Under the pieces are notes generated by a model, which was given only the letters and a program-made list of their open reading frames with translations, was not told the DNA's origin and ran no database searches. A DNA stretch of 64,000 nucleotides from Flexivirga aerilata (GTDB lineage: Bacteria; Actinomycetota; Actinomycetes; Actinomycetales; Dermatophilaceae): NCBI RefSeq assembly GCF_013002715.1, contig NZ_JABENB010000002.1, positions 372,001-436,000 of the forward strand, read 5' to 3'. Positions 17,083 through 25,575 of this stretch are shown here, piece by piece. How positions within the stretch are numbered: position 1 is the first letter of the stretch; each line of letters begins with the position of its first letter. The translations under genes and the position numbers were made by a program.

Positions 17083-18130
17083 AGAACGCCGTCGCACCGA
17101 GCGCGATCGCCGCACCGATCACGATGTAGGCGACGATCACCGCGATCGGGCCGCCGAGGTGGTTGCCGCCGAAATAGACGATGTCGCGGACCGCGCTCGT
17201 GCCCGCGCCGTTCGGGATCAACGGACCGACCGCCCGCCAGAAGCCGGGCAGCAGGTCATATTGGTAGGGCCCGCCCGCGGACGGGTTGCCGAGCACCACG
17301 AAGATGAGGATCGTCACACCGATGCCGACCACCCCGAGCAGCGCCTGCATGCCGATGGTCATGACCGCGCTGGACAGCACCAGCAGGGTGCCGAGACCCC
17401 AGAGCGCCATGAAGTGTCCGGTGAGCGCGCCCAGCATCGGGTCGACGACGATCGCGCCGAGCAGTCCGGACAGCACGGCGTAGGGGACGAGGGCGAGGAT
17501 CCGTCCGGCCGCGGCGGCCACGGTGGCCGGCCGCGCCGACGCGAGGAAGCCGATCGCCGCGGTCACCAGGTAGCCGCCGACGATCCAGCCGATCACCAGG
17601 TAGAAGCCGGTGAGGCCGCGGCCGTCCTCCTTCTGCACCGGGACCAGGTCGACGGTCCGCGCGGTGCGCTGCTGGCTCGCCTCGACCTTGCCGGCGACCT
17701 GCTGCACGGCACTGACGACGGCCGGCCCGCCGCCGCCTGCGACATACAGCGTGTCGGTGGTGCCGCGGGGATTCATCACCAGCGCGGCGCTCTTGTCCCC
17801 GCCCGTGACCTGCCGCTTGGCGGTGGCCTCGTCGGCGGTGCCGGACGCCGTGAGCGGGGTGCCGTCGATCGCGTTGATCTTGCCGACGACCGTGGTGGTC
17901 TGCGGGCCGGCGACCACCGCCACCGGGATGTTGCTGGGCTTCGGGGCGTGGAACGCCGCAACGTAGCTGAAGATGAAGGCGATCTGCAGGACGAGGACGC
18001 CGACGAGCAGACCGAGCACTCGTGGCGAGGCGAGGGTGCGCAGTTCGGCGCCGAATTCCGCCCCGAAGCCGCGGCGGCCGGGTGCCTGCCCGACGTGCCC
18101 CGCCTCGTGTCGTCCGTGGTGCGTGGCCAT
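17021..18130 (-). CDS. multi-pass membrane protein, ABC-2/DUF3533-like
   Basis: A 369-residue membrane protein. After about 45 cytoplasmic residues comes one transmembrane helix (LGLLVGVLVLQIAFIFSYV), a large extracytoplasmic segment of about 140 residues, and then five or six helices to the C-terminus. This resembles ABC-2-type permeases and the YhgE/Pip or DUF3533 group, where drug or peptide export roles have been proposed. There is no ATPase beside it. ATG 18130 is preceded by GAGG. The reading frame runs further upstream, but a 14-nt operator-like palindrome lies 27 nt before this start. It ends inside the coaD coding region on the opposite strand. Confidence 0.7.
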   Translation of the reverse strand: MATHHGRHEAGHVGQAPGRRGFGAEFGAELRTLASPRVLGLLVGVLVLQIAFIFSYVAAFHAPKPSNIPVAVVAGPQTTTVVGKINAIDGTPLTASGTADEATAKRQVTGGDKSAALVMNPRGTTDTLYVAGGGGPAVVSAVQQVAGKVEASQQRTARTVDLVPVQKEDGRGLTGFYLVIGWIVGGYLVTAAIGFLASARPATVAAAAGRILALVPYAVLSGLLGAIVVDPMLGALTGHFMALWGLGTLLVLSSAVMTIGMQALLGVVGIGVTILIFVVLGNPSAGGPYQYDLLPGFWRAVGPLIPNGAGTSAVRDIVYFGGNHLGGPIAVIVAYIVIGAAIALGATAFFSRRAASQAVDPAPAAAPSR

Positions 18131-18157
18131 GACCTCGATCTTCTCCCGAACCGTGTT

Positions 18158-18171
18158 ACTACATCTGTAGT
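18158..18171. promoter_or_regulatory. BlaI/CopY-type operator palindrome
   Basis: ACTACATCTGTAGT has perfect 6-nt arms (ACTACA/TGTAGT) around two bases and contains the TACANNTGTA core recognised by BlaI/MecI/CopY winged-helix repressors. It lies 27 nt upstream of the minus-strand membrane gene, where it would cover the promoter. No BlaI-type regulator gene is in the window. Confidence 0.6.
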
Positions 18172-18321
18172 GGATGGTGACGTTCGATGGTATGACGGTT
18201 GCACACCGGAAGGAAAATCGGCCGGTTTGGGAGACTGGCACCGGAGCCGGTAGCCTTGACCTTCGGTCTTGTCGTCCACGCGCAGGGCCGTGCCTTTTCA
18301 CCTGCAACTCAAACTTTCTCG

Positions 18322-18909
18322 ATGATGAACGCTGATACCCGCCGCCCACTGGTCCTTGACACCAAGGAGCTTGCTCGGCGACCCGGTCAGATGGTCGAGC
18401 GCGAGTTGCAGGTGCCGGCGCCGGAGCACTTCGGCACCGACGTGATCAGCGTTCCGGAGGGTCAGCCGATGACCCTGCGGCTGCGGCTGGAGTCGGTGAT
18501 GGAGGGCGTGCTGGTCTCGGGCACGGTCAGCGCCACGGCGACCGGTGCCTGCGTGCGGTGCCTGGAACCAGTCGAGCTCGACATCGACGTGCCGTTTCAG
18601 GAGCTGTTCGCCTACACCGACAAGGCCGCTCACCACCACGAAGTGGCCGGTGAGGACGAGGAAGAAGACGTGCACGAGCTGGACGGCGACCTGGCCGACC
18701 TGGAGCCCGTGCTGCGGGATGCGGTGGTGCCTGCACTGCCCTTCCAGCCGGTATGTCGGGACGACTGCCCGGGCCTGTGCTCCGAATGCGGCGCACGCCT
18801 GGCGGACGACCCGACGCACCACCACGAAGTGATCGACCCCCGGTGGTCGGCGCTGGCGGACCTCGCCGGCGGCGAAGACACCACCGACACCGACGAGAAG
18901 AGGAATTGA
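18322..18909 (+). CDS. yceD: DUF177 (YceD) family protein
   Basis: A 195-residue DUF177/YceD protein. E. coli YceD (Duf177) is linked to 23S rRNA accumulation. Plant homologues also act in rRNA processing. Seen are [15 protein letters not shown], the first Cys pair [21 protein letters not shown], an acidic stretch ([15 protein letters not shown]), and the C-terminal Cys motif [19 protein letters not shown] 18322 (or 18325) is chosen because the family begins there. A CAAACT element 6 nt upstream would fit a leaderless transcript. rpmF follows one base after the stop, the classical yceD-rpmF pair. Confidence 0.9.
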   Translation: MMNADTRRPLVLDTKELARRPGQMVERELQVPAPEHFGTDVISVPEGQPMTLRLRLESVMEGVLVSGTVSATATGACVRCLEPVELDIDVPFQELFAYTDKAAHHHEVAGEDEEEDVHELDGDLADLEPVLRDAVVPALPFQPVCRDDCPGLCSECGARLADDPTHHHEVIDPRWSALADLAGGEDTTDTDEKRN

Positions 18910-18910
18910 C

Positions 18911-19105
18911 GTGGCTGTCCCGAAGCGGAAGATGTCGCGCGCCAACACCCGTTCGCGCCGTGCGCAGTGGAAGGCGACGCCGACCGCGCTCGCGACCTGC
19001 CCCAACTGCGGCGCAGCGAAGCAGGGCCACATGGCGTGCCCCAACTGTGGCACCTACAAGGACCGCCACTACAGCGCGGCGGAGCGCACCGAGCACCAGA
19101 ACTAA
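18911..19105 (+). CDS. rpmF: 50S ribosomal protein L32
   Basis: L32 (64 aa), a large-subunit protein. It starts [20 protein letters not shown], has two CxxC pairs ([18 protein letters not shown]) forming a zinc ribbon, and then the basic tail [12 protein letters not shown]. The GTG start has AGGAATTGAC upstream within the end of yceD. rnc follows after 17 nt. Confidence 0.96.
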   Translation: MAVPKRKMSRANTRSRRAQWKATPTALATCPNCGAAKQGHMACPNCGTYKDRHYSAAERTEHQN

Positions 19106-19122
19106 GGGCTCGAACTCTCCGC

Positions 19123-19875
19123 ATGAGTCCTGCGAAGCGGCCTCGTGCTGACGTTCCCCAGCGGCCCGTCGGCGACCTCGCCTCGATCCTGCAGCAGCGG
19201 TCGGGAGCGGTCGTCGACGAGCCGCTGCTTTCGCGTGCGCTCACGCACCGATCCTTCGCCTACGAGAACGGCGGCATCCCGCACAACGAGCGCCAGGAGT
19301 TCCTCGGCGACGCCGTGCTGGGGCTGGTCGTCACCGACCACCTCTACGACGCGCACCCCGACCTGCCCGAGGGGCAGCTCGCGAAATTCCGTGCCGCCGT
19401 GGTGAATTCGCGTGCCCTGGCCAAAGTCGCCCGCGAGCTGGAGCTCGGCGGCTTCCTCATGCTCGGGCGGGGCGAGACCACGACCGGCGGCCGTGACAAG
19501 GACTCGATCCTGGCCGACACGATGGAGGCCGTGATCGGCACCGTCTACCTGTGCGGCGGACTGCCCGCGGCCACCAAGCTGGTCCACGACCTGATGGGGG
19601 ACCTGATCCAGCAGTCGGCGCTGCTCGGCGCCGGGCTGGACTGGAAGACCTCGCTGCAGGAGATCACTTCCACCCTCGCGCTCGGCGTGCCGTCCTACCA
19701 GGTCGAGGAGGATGGGCCCGACCACGACAAGACCTTCACCGCCCGGGTGATGATCGCTGAGGAGCAACTCGGCTCCGGCGTCGGCCGCAGCAAGAAGGCC
19801 GCCGAGCAACAGGCCGCCGAGGCCGCCTGGCGTGAGCTCAAGGCGCGCAGCGACGCCGCCGCCACCGGTGCCTGA
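19123..19875 (+). CDS. rnc: ribonuclease III
   Basis: RNase III (250 aa) cleaves double-stranded RNA in rRNA maturation and mRNA turnover. The endonuclease signature [16 protein letters not shown] carries the catalytic Glu and Asp, and the second metal-binding part is [19 protein letters not shown]-terminal double-stranded RNA-binding domain follows from [12 protein letters not shown] to [19 protein letters not shown] 19123 fits the family length. It overlaps mutM by 8 nt. Confidence 0.96.
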   Translation: MSPAKRPRADVPQRPVGDLASILQQRSGAVVDEPLLSRALTHRSFAYENGGIPHNERQEFLGDAVLGLVVTDHLYDAHPDLPEGQLAKFRAAVVNSRALAKVARELELGGFLMLGRGETTTGGRDKDSILADTMEAVIGTVYLCGGLPAATKLVHDLMGDLIQQSALLGAGLDWKTSLQEITSTLALGVPSYQVEEDGPDHDKTFTARVMIAEEQLGSGVGRSKKAAEQQAAEAAWRELKARSDAAATGA

Positions 19876-20734
19876 GCTACCCGAAGTCGAGGTCGTCCGC
19901 CGCGGCCTCGAAGGCCACGTCGTCGGAAAGCCCTTCTCGGCCGTGGAGATTCGCGGCCCCCGGGTCGCGCGCCGGCATGTGCCGGGCCCGGACGATCTCG
20001 CCGCGCGGTTGCGCGGCCGGCTGGTGGCAGCGGCCCGGCGGCGCGGGAAGTATCTCTGGCTGGAGCTCGACGGGGGAGAGGCTCTCGTCATACATCTGGG
20101 GATGAGTGGGCAACTGCTCGTCGAGGCCGCCGACGCGCCCCGCGAGAAGCACGCGCACGCGATCTTCGACCTGCCGGACGACCGGCAGCTGAGGTTCGTC
20201 GACCAACGCACCTTCGGTGGTCTGCAACTGGTCGACCTCGCCGAGGACCCGTATGGCGGGACGCCCGTCCCGGACGTGATCACCCACATCGCGCCGGACC
20301 CGCTCGAAGCGGTCTTCGACCAGGTGGCCGTCGGGCGGGCGATGCGGCGCCGGCGCACGCAGCTCAAGCGGGCGCTGCTGGACCAGACCCTGGTGTCCGG
20401 CATCGGCAACATCTACGCCGACGAAGCGCTCTGGCGGGCGAAACTGCACGGCGAACGACCGACCGAGCGGCTCGCGGCAGGTGCCGTGCTGCAGGTGCTC
20501 GACCACGCCACGGCCGTGATGACGGAGGCGCTCGGCAAGGGCGGCACGAGCTTCGACGCGCTCTACGTCAACGTCAACGGCGCGAGCGGCTACTTCGAGC
20601 GGTCCCTGAATGCCTATGGACGCCAAGGTGATCCGTGTCGTCGGTGCGGCACGCTGATGGTGCGGGAGAGCTTCATGAATCGCTCGTCGTTCAGCTGCCC
20701 GGTCTGCCAGCCGAGGCCGCGGGTGCGCAAGTAG
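19868..20734 (+). CDS. mutM: formamidopyrimidine-DNA glycosylase
   Basis: MutM/Fpg (288 aa) removes oxidised purines such as 8-oxoguanine and nicks the abasic site. The GTG start gives [17 protein letters not shown], so processing exposes the catalytic N-terminal proline followed by the essential Glu. The helix-two-turn-helix ([20 protein letters not shown]) and the C-terminal zinc finger ([10 protein letters not shown] and CPVCQPRPR) are complete. The start lies inside the end of rnc. Confidence 0.96.
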   Translation: MPELPEVEVVRRGLEGHVVGKPFSAVEIRGPRVARRHVPGPDDLAARLRGRLVAAARRRGKYLWLELDGGEALVIHLGMSGQLLVEAADAPREKHAHAIFDLPDDRQLRFVDQRTFGGLQLVDLAEDPYGGTPVPDVITHIAPDPLEAVFDQVAVGRAMRRRRTQLKRALLDQTLVSGIGNIYADEALWRAKLHGERPTERLAAGAVLQVLDHATAVMTEALGKGGTSFDALYVNVNGASGYFERSLNAYGRQGDPCRRCGTLMVRESFMNRSSFSCPVCQPRPRVRK

Positions 20735-20766
20735 GGATCTGCCGACGCGGGCGGTGAGCTGTCGGC

Positions 20767-20772
20767 TAGTTT
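20767..20772 (+). promoter_or_regulatory. -10 element, leaderless start of the M3 peptidase gene
   Basis: TAGTTT lies 6 nt before GTG 20779, with no ribosome binding site. Confidence 0.4.
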
Positions 20773-20778
20773 GCTGCG

Positions 20779-22692
20779 GTGACCGAGTTGCAACCGCAGG
20801 CCCTGCCCACCGCCGAGGACGCCGAGGACTGGGTGCGCGCAGTCGGCGACGGCGGGCTGACCAGTGCCCGCAGTCTCGTCGAGGCGTTCAAGGCGCAGCC
20901 GCCGGCCGAGCCGGTCGCCGTGCTGCAGGCCTGGAACGACATCCAGCTCGCCCTTGGCAATGCTGCGTCCGTGGTCGGCGTCTACTCCGAGGTGCACCCG
21001 AGCGCGACAGTGCGCGAGGCGGCCGAGGCCGCGATGCAGGAGCTCGACGCGTTCGCCACCGAGCTGGGCATGGACGTGCGGGTCTTCGAGATCATCGACG
21101 GTGTCGACGCCGACGCGCTCGACGAGGACGCGCGGCGGCTGCGGGACCACGCGCTGCGCGACTTCCGGCGCAGCGGAGTCGACCGGGACGACGCGACCCG
21201 CGCCCGGCTCGCCGAGCTGGCGGAGCTGGAGCTCAAGGCGAGCCAGGAGCACAGCAAGAACATCCGCGAGGGAGTGCGGCAGATCCGGGTGCAGCCCGAG
21301 GCGCTCGCCGGGCTGCCCCAGGACTGGCTCGACGCCCACCCGGCGGAGGCCGACGGCCTGGTCGCGGTCACCACCGACTATCCCGACTCGATCCCGCTGA
21401 TGACGTTCGCGCAGGATCCGCAGACGCGCAGGGCGATGTCGATGGAGCGGCTCAATGTGGCATGGCCGGCCAACGACGCCGTCCTGCAGCGACTCCTGGG
21501 CTTGCGTGCGGAGCACGCGCAGCTGCTCGGCTACCCGACCTGGGCCGACTACGACGCCGAGGTCAAGATGATCGGAAACGCCTCTGCCATCGGCGAATTC
21601 ATCGACAAGATCACCGATGCGGCGACCGACAGTGCGCTGCGGGACAAGGAGGTCCTGCTGCGCAGGCTGCAGCAGGATCAGCCGGACGCGACCGACATCG
21701 GCTCCCCGGACGTCACCTACTACTCCGAGCTGGTGCGCAAGGAGGACTACGCGGTCGACGCGCAGCAGGTCCGCACCTACTTCTCCTTCCCGAAGGTGCG
21801 GCAGGGGCTGCTCGACGTCACCGGCCGGCTGTTCGGCATCGGCTTCACCCCGGTGGACGCGCAGACCTGGGACGAGGACGTCGCGGCATACGACGTCACC
21901 CGGGACGGGCAGCGGATCGGGCGGATCTACCTCGACCTGCACCCGCGGGACGGCAAGTTCAAGCACGCTGCGCAATTCGACCTGCGCCCCGGGGTGCGTG
22001 GCCGCCAGTTGCCCGAAGGCGTGCTGGTCTGCAACTTCAGCCGCGGGCTGATGGAGCACGACGACGTCGTCACGCTCTTCCACGAGTTCGGCCACCTCAT
22101 CCACCACGTGCTCGGCGGCGACCAGGATTGGGTGCGCTTCTCGGGCGTCGCGACGGAGTGGGACTTCGTCGAGGCGCCGAGCCAGATGCTGGAGGAATGG
22201 GCCTGGGACGCCGACGTGCTCGCGACCTTCGCCACCAACGAGGCGGGCGAGACGATCCCGGCCGACCTGGTCGAGCGGATGCGCAAGGCCGACGACTTCG
22301 GCAAGGGCTTCCAGGCGCGCACGCAGATGTTCTACGCGGCGCTGTCGCTCGGCCTCTACCTGCGCCCGTATGACGATCTCACCGCCGTCGTGCGGGAGTT
22401 GCAGGCGAAGTACTCGGTCTTCCCCTACCTGCCGGACACCCACTTCCACTGTGCCTTCGGGCATTTGGACGGTTACAGCTCCGGCTACTACACCTACATG
22501 TGGTCGCTGGTGATCGCCAAGGACATGTTCAGCGCGTTCGACCGCGAGCGGCTCTTCGACGCCGAGGTCGCCGGTCGCTACCGGGACCGGGTGCTAGTGC
22601 CGGGTGGCCGCAAGGACGCGGCCGACCTCGTCGCCGACTTCCTCGGCCGGCCCTACACGTTCGACGCCTACGCCTCCTGGCTCGCTGAATAG
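20779..22692 (+). CDS. M3 family zinc oligopeptidase
   Basis: A 637-residue thimet-oligopeptidase-like (MEROPS M3) cytoplasmic peptidase that degrades short peptides. The zinc site HEFGH is at residues 435-439, followed by the family's downstream Glu region (ATEWDFVEAPSQMLEEWAWD). The N-terminal helical part and the C-terminal TYMWSLVIAKDMFSAF and PGGRKDAADLVADFLGRPY fit the family. There is no signal peptide. The GTG start follows a -10 element by 6 nt. The LacI gene is convergent, with a small GATAGCTATC palindrome (22694-22703) between. Confidence 0.92.
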   Translation: MTELQPQALPTAEDAEDWVRAVGDGGLTSARSLVEAFKAQPPAEPVAVLQAWNDIQLALGNAASVVGVYSEVHPSATVREAAEAAMQELDAFATELGMDVRVFEIIDGVDADALDEDARRLRDHALRDFRRSGVDRDDATRARLAELAELELKASQEHSKNIREGVRQIRVQPEALAGLPQDWLDAHPAEADGLVAVTTDYPDSIPLMTFAQDPQTRRAMSMERLNVAWPANDAVLQRLLGLRAEHAQLLGYPTWADYDAEVKMIGNASAIGEFIDKITDAATDSALRDKEVLLRRLQQDQPDATDIGSPDVTYYSELVRKEDYAVDAQQVRTYFSFPKVRQGLLDVTGRLFGIGFTPVDAQTWDEDVAAYDVTRDGQRIGRIYLDLHPRDGKFKHAAQFDLRPGVRGRQLPEGVLVCNFSRGLMEHDDVVTLFHEFGHLIHHVLGGDQDWVRFSGVATEWDFVEAPSQMLEEWAWDADVLATFATNEAGETIPADLVERMRKADDFGKGFQARTQMFYAALSLGLYLRPYDDLTAVVRELQAKYSVFPYLPDTHFHCAFGHLDGYSSGYYTYMWSLVIAKDMFSAFDRERLFDAEVAGRYRDRVLVPGGRKDAADLVADFLGRPYTFDAYASWLAE

Positions 22693-22701
22693 CGATAGCT
22701 A

Positions 22702-23697
22702 TCAAGCACTTCCGCGTCGTAGCAGCTCGACCGGGACGAACTCGCCTGGTGCGCCGGTCGGGCCGTCGAGTTCGGTCAGGAACCGGTCGACGACCCGACC
22801 CGCGATGTCGTGCAGGTCGGTGCTGACCGTCGTGAGGGCGGGGGAGAGGTTGCGGCCCACGATCCAGTCGTCGAATCCGGTCAGGGCCAGGTCCTTGCCG
22901 ACCTCGATCCCGCGGCGGCCCGCCTCGGCATACAGGGCGACGGCGAGACGGTCGCTGGAGCAGACGATCGCCGACGGGCGTCCGCGACCGAGCAGCTTGC
23001 GGGCGGCCGCCTCGATGTCCTTGTCGGTCGAGCCGCAGAGGGCGACGCGCGATTTGAGTCCGGCGCGGGCCATCGCCTGCAGGTAGCCGTCACGGCGTTC
23101 GGCATCCCAGAAGTAGGGGCTCTCATGACCGAGGAAGGCGATCGTGCGGTGCCCGGTCTCGATCAGCAGCGTCGTCGCCTCGTCGGTGCCGTCCGCGTTG
23201 TGGATGTCGACCCAGGTCTGCGGGAGGTCGGGCGCGGTGCGCCCGAAGCAGGCGAACGGCATGCCGAGCCGGTGCGCGGTCTCCATGCGCGGATCGTCCG
23301 GTTGCATGCCGGTGAAGACGAATCCGTCGATGCGGCCCGAGCGGCAGAGCTCGGCGATCTCCTCGGGATCGCCGTCGGACCGGGTGAGCACGACGTGATA
23401 GTCGTGCGTCGCGGCCGCGGCCACCAGCCCGCGGATGAACTCGACGTTGATGTTGTTGGTGGGTTCGAAGGACTGTGGCGGCATCGGGTGCGCGAGCTGC
23501 CCGGTGCGGTTGGACCGCATGCTGCTCGCGCCCGGATGCGGCACGTAGTTGAGTTCGCTGATCACCTTGGCAACCCGCTCCCGGGTCGCCTCGCCGACGC
23601 GCCCGCGGCCGCGAATTACGTTGGAAACAGTCTGTATTGAGACTCCGGCAGCATTCGCGACCTGGGTGATCGTGGTGCGTTGGTCACGTGCGGGCAC
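22702..23697 (-). CDS. LacI-family transcriptional regulator of the alpha-galactoside cluster
   Basis: A 331-residue LacI/GalR repressor. The N-terminal helix-turn-helix and hinge read TITQVANAAGVSIQTVSNVI and then RVAKVISELNYVPHPGASSM. The rest is the periplasmic-binding-like effector domain (SAIVCSSDRLAVALYAEAGRRG, ALTGFDDWIVGRNLSPALTT). It is transcribed away from the transporter operon, and a perfect TGAACGTTCA operator-like palindrome lies in the shared intergenic region. It therefore most likely represses the operon until an alpha-galactoside-derived sugar binds. GTG 23697 has AGAAGG upstream. Confidence 0.92.
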   Translation of the reverse strand: MPARDQRTTITQVANAAGVSIQTVSNVIRGRGRVGEATRERVAKVISELNYVPHPGASSMRSNRTGQLAHPMPPQSFEPTNNINVEFIRGLVAAAATHDYHVVLTRSDGDPEEIAELCRSGRIDGFVFTGMQPDDPRMETAHRLGMPFACFGRTAPDLPQTWVDIHNADGTDEATTLLIETGHRTIAFLGHESPYFWDAERRDGYLQAMARAGLKSRVALCGSTDKDIEAAARKLLGRGRPSAIVCSSDRLAVALYAEAGRRGIEVGKDLALTGFDDWIVGRNLSPALTTVSTDLHDIAGRVVDRFLTELDGPTGAPGEFVPVELLRRGSA

Positions 23698-23743
23698 CGC
23701 GCCGACCTTCTTTCCTTGTTGTGGTGCACATCACCCGAAAGTC

Positions 23744-23794
23744 TTGACGTGCAGTGGTCCAGGTGGCAGCTTAGTCATCCAGCGTGAACGTTCA
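23744..23794 (+). promoter_or_regulatory. promoter and LacI-type operator of the alpha-galactoside operon
   Basis: TTGACG (23744-23749) is a good -35, and a TTAGT-like -10 lies about 20 nt on. TGAACGTTCA (23785-23794) is a perfect palindrome with the central CG of LacI-family operators. It sits just where the transcript would begin, about 48 nt before the first permease start. Confidence 0.5.
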
Positions 23795-23841
23795 ACCAGG
23801 ATTCGATCACGAGCCTGACGTTCCGACCGAGGGGGTCCTCG

Positions 23842-24735
23842 ATGGCCACGGACACCGGCAATCGCCGACGACAACGACTCGCCGCCTACGGCCTGCTCGC
23901 GCCGAGCCTGTTCGGCGTGACGGTATTCCTCGCGGTGCCCATCATCCTGGTGATCGCGTTCTCTTTCCTGCGCTGGAATCTGCTCAACGCACCGGAGTTC
24001 GTGGGCCTGGCCAACTACGTCGACGTGTTCCGTTACGAGGGTGCCGGGCACGCGCTGTGGATCACCGTCCTCTACGTGCTGCTCAACATCCCGCTGCAGA
24101 CCGCGCTGGCACTCGGTATGGCGATGCTGATGAACCGCACTGGCCGGTTCACCTCGGTCGTGCGCGTCCTTTGCGTGCTGCCCTATCTGGCGACGCCGGT
24201 CGCAATGGCGGTGGTCTGGCAATGGATCTTCGACCCCACCAACGGGATGGTGAACACGCTGCTGTCGGCGGTGGGCATCACCGGCCCGGACTGGCTCAAC
24301 TCGAACATGTGGGCGCTGCCGGTGGTCGCCTTCGCCAACATCTGGCAGTACGTCGGTTACAACATGCTGTTCTTCCTCGCCGGGCTGCAGGCGATCCCGG
24401 CGCAGGTCTACGAGGCGTCCTCGATCGACGGCGCCAGCCGCTTCCGGCAGTTCCTGCACATCACGCTGCCGCTCCTGCGCCCGACCCTGCTCTTCGTGTT
24501 GGTGACCGGGGTGATCGGCTCGTTCCAGGTCTTCGACACCGTCTACGTGATGACCAAGGGCGGCCCTGGCAAGGCGACGACGGTGATGAACCAGCTGATC
24601 TACACCAGTGGCTTCCAGGGCTTCCGCATCGGTGCTGCGTCTGCGCTGTCGGTGATCCTCTTCCTGATCATCCTGGCGGTGACGATCGCGCAGTTCACCT
24701 ACTTCCGCAAGCGCACCGTCTACGAAATGGTCTGA
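23842..24735 (+). CDS. ABC sugar transporter permease, MalF type
   Basis: The first inner-membrane subunit (297 aa) of a carbohydrate-uptake ABC transporter (CUT1). Six transmembrane helices are expected, starting with AAYGLLAPSLFGVTVFLAVP. The cytoplasmic EAA loop that docks the ATPase reads EASSIDGASRFRQFLHITLP. The next gene (MalG type) starts 9 nt after the stop. No ATP-binding subunit is encoded nearby, so it presumably shares a multi-purpose ATPase of the MsiK/MsmK type encoded elsewhere. Confidence 0.93.
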   Translation: MATDTGNRRRQRLAAYGLLAPSLFGVTVFLAVPIILVIAFSFLRWNLLNAPEFVGLANYVDVFRYEGAGHALWITVLYVLLNIPLQTALALGMAMLMNRTGRFTSVVRVLCVLPYLATPVAMAVVWQWIFDPTNGMVNTLLSAVGITGPDWLNSNMWALPVVAFANIWQYVGYNMLFFLAGLQAIPAQVYEASSIDGASRFRQFLHITLPLLRPTLLFVLVTGVIGSFQVFDTVYVMTKGGPGKATTVMNQLIYTSGFQGFRIGAASALSVILFLIILAVTIAQFTYFRKRTVYEMV

Positions 24736-24744
24736 GGGGCAACG

Positions 24745-25575
24745 ATGTTCATCAATCAGATAGCGCGGCGGACGGCATACGTCCTGCTGCTGGTGGTGAT
24801 CGCGGCGGTCTTCGTCACGCCATACGTCTTCGCGGTGATGGCCGCGTTCAAGCCGCTCGGCGAGATCCAGTCGGGACACGCCTGGGACCTGCCGCAGCAC
24901 TTCACCTTCGACAACTTCACGACGATCTTCGGCGAGTACCACTTCGGCGACTACCTGCTCAACACCGCGGGCGTCACGCTGATCCTCGCGGTCGGCCAGG
25001 TCGGCTTCTCGCTGATGGGTGCCTATGCATTCGCGCGGCTGGACTTCCCGGGCCGGGAGGCGATCTTCTGGGGCTACCTGATGATGCTCATGGTGCCCAA
25101 CGTGGTCACGATGATTCCGCTCTACGTGATGATGTCGAAAGCCGGTGCGGTCAATACCTATTGGGCGTTGTTCCTGCCGTACGTGTTCGGCACGCCATAC
25201 ACGGTGTTTCTGATGCGGCAGTACCTGCTGAGCATCCCCGGCGAGGTGATCGAGGCGGCGCGGCTCGACGGCTGCTCCGAGCTGCGCATCCTCACCCGGG
25301 TGGTGGTGCCGATGGCCCGCCCGATCATCGTGACGGCGACGATCATCGCGGTGATCTTCGGCTGGAACAACTTCCTCTGGCCGCTCATCGCCACCGATTC
25401 CAACGCCCTGCAGACACTGACGGTCGGTATCGCAAACTTCAACTCCAACTTCGCCGCGCAGTGGAATCTCGTGCTCGCCGGCTCACTGGTGGCGCTCATC
25501 CCGATGGTGGTGCTCTTCGTGGTCTTCCAGAAGCACATCGTCAACTCGGTCAACGTGTCAGGAGCGAGCCGATGA
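24745..25575 (+). CDS. ABC sugar transporter permease, MalG type
   Basis: The second CUT1 permease (276 aa). The N-terminal helix is YVLLLVVIAAVFVTPYVFAV. The EAA loop is EAARLDGCSELRILTRVVVP, followed by FGWNNFLWPLIAT, typical of MalG-type subunits. Its TGA overlaps the ATG of the binding-protein gene (ATGA), so permease and binding protein are translated together. Confidence 0.93.
   Translation: MFINQIARRTAYVLLLVVIAAVFVTPYVFAVMAAFKPLGEIQSGHAWDLPQHFTFDNFTTIFGEYHFGDYLLNTAGVTLILAVGQVGFSLMGAYAFARLDFPGREAIFWGYLMMLMVPNVVTMIPLYVMMSKAGAVNTYWALFLPYVFGTPYTVFLMRQYLLSIPGEVIEAARLDGCSELRILTRVVVPMARPIIVTATIIAVIFGWNNFLWPLIATDSNALQTLTVGIANFNSNFAAQWNLVLAGSLVALIPMVVLFVVFQKHIVNSVNVSGASR

Noticed and set aside
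20741..20766. GCCGAC/GTCGGC pair as a mutM terminator
   Set aside because: Only a 6-bp stem with a 14-nt loop and no T run, and it overlaps the promoter of the next gene.
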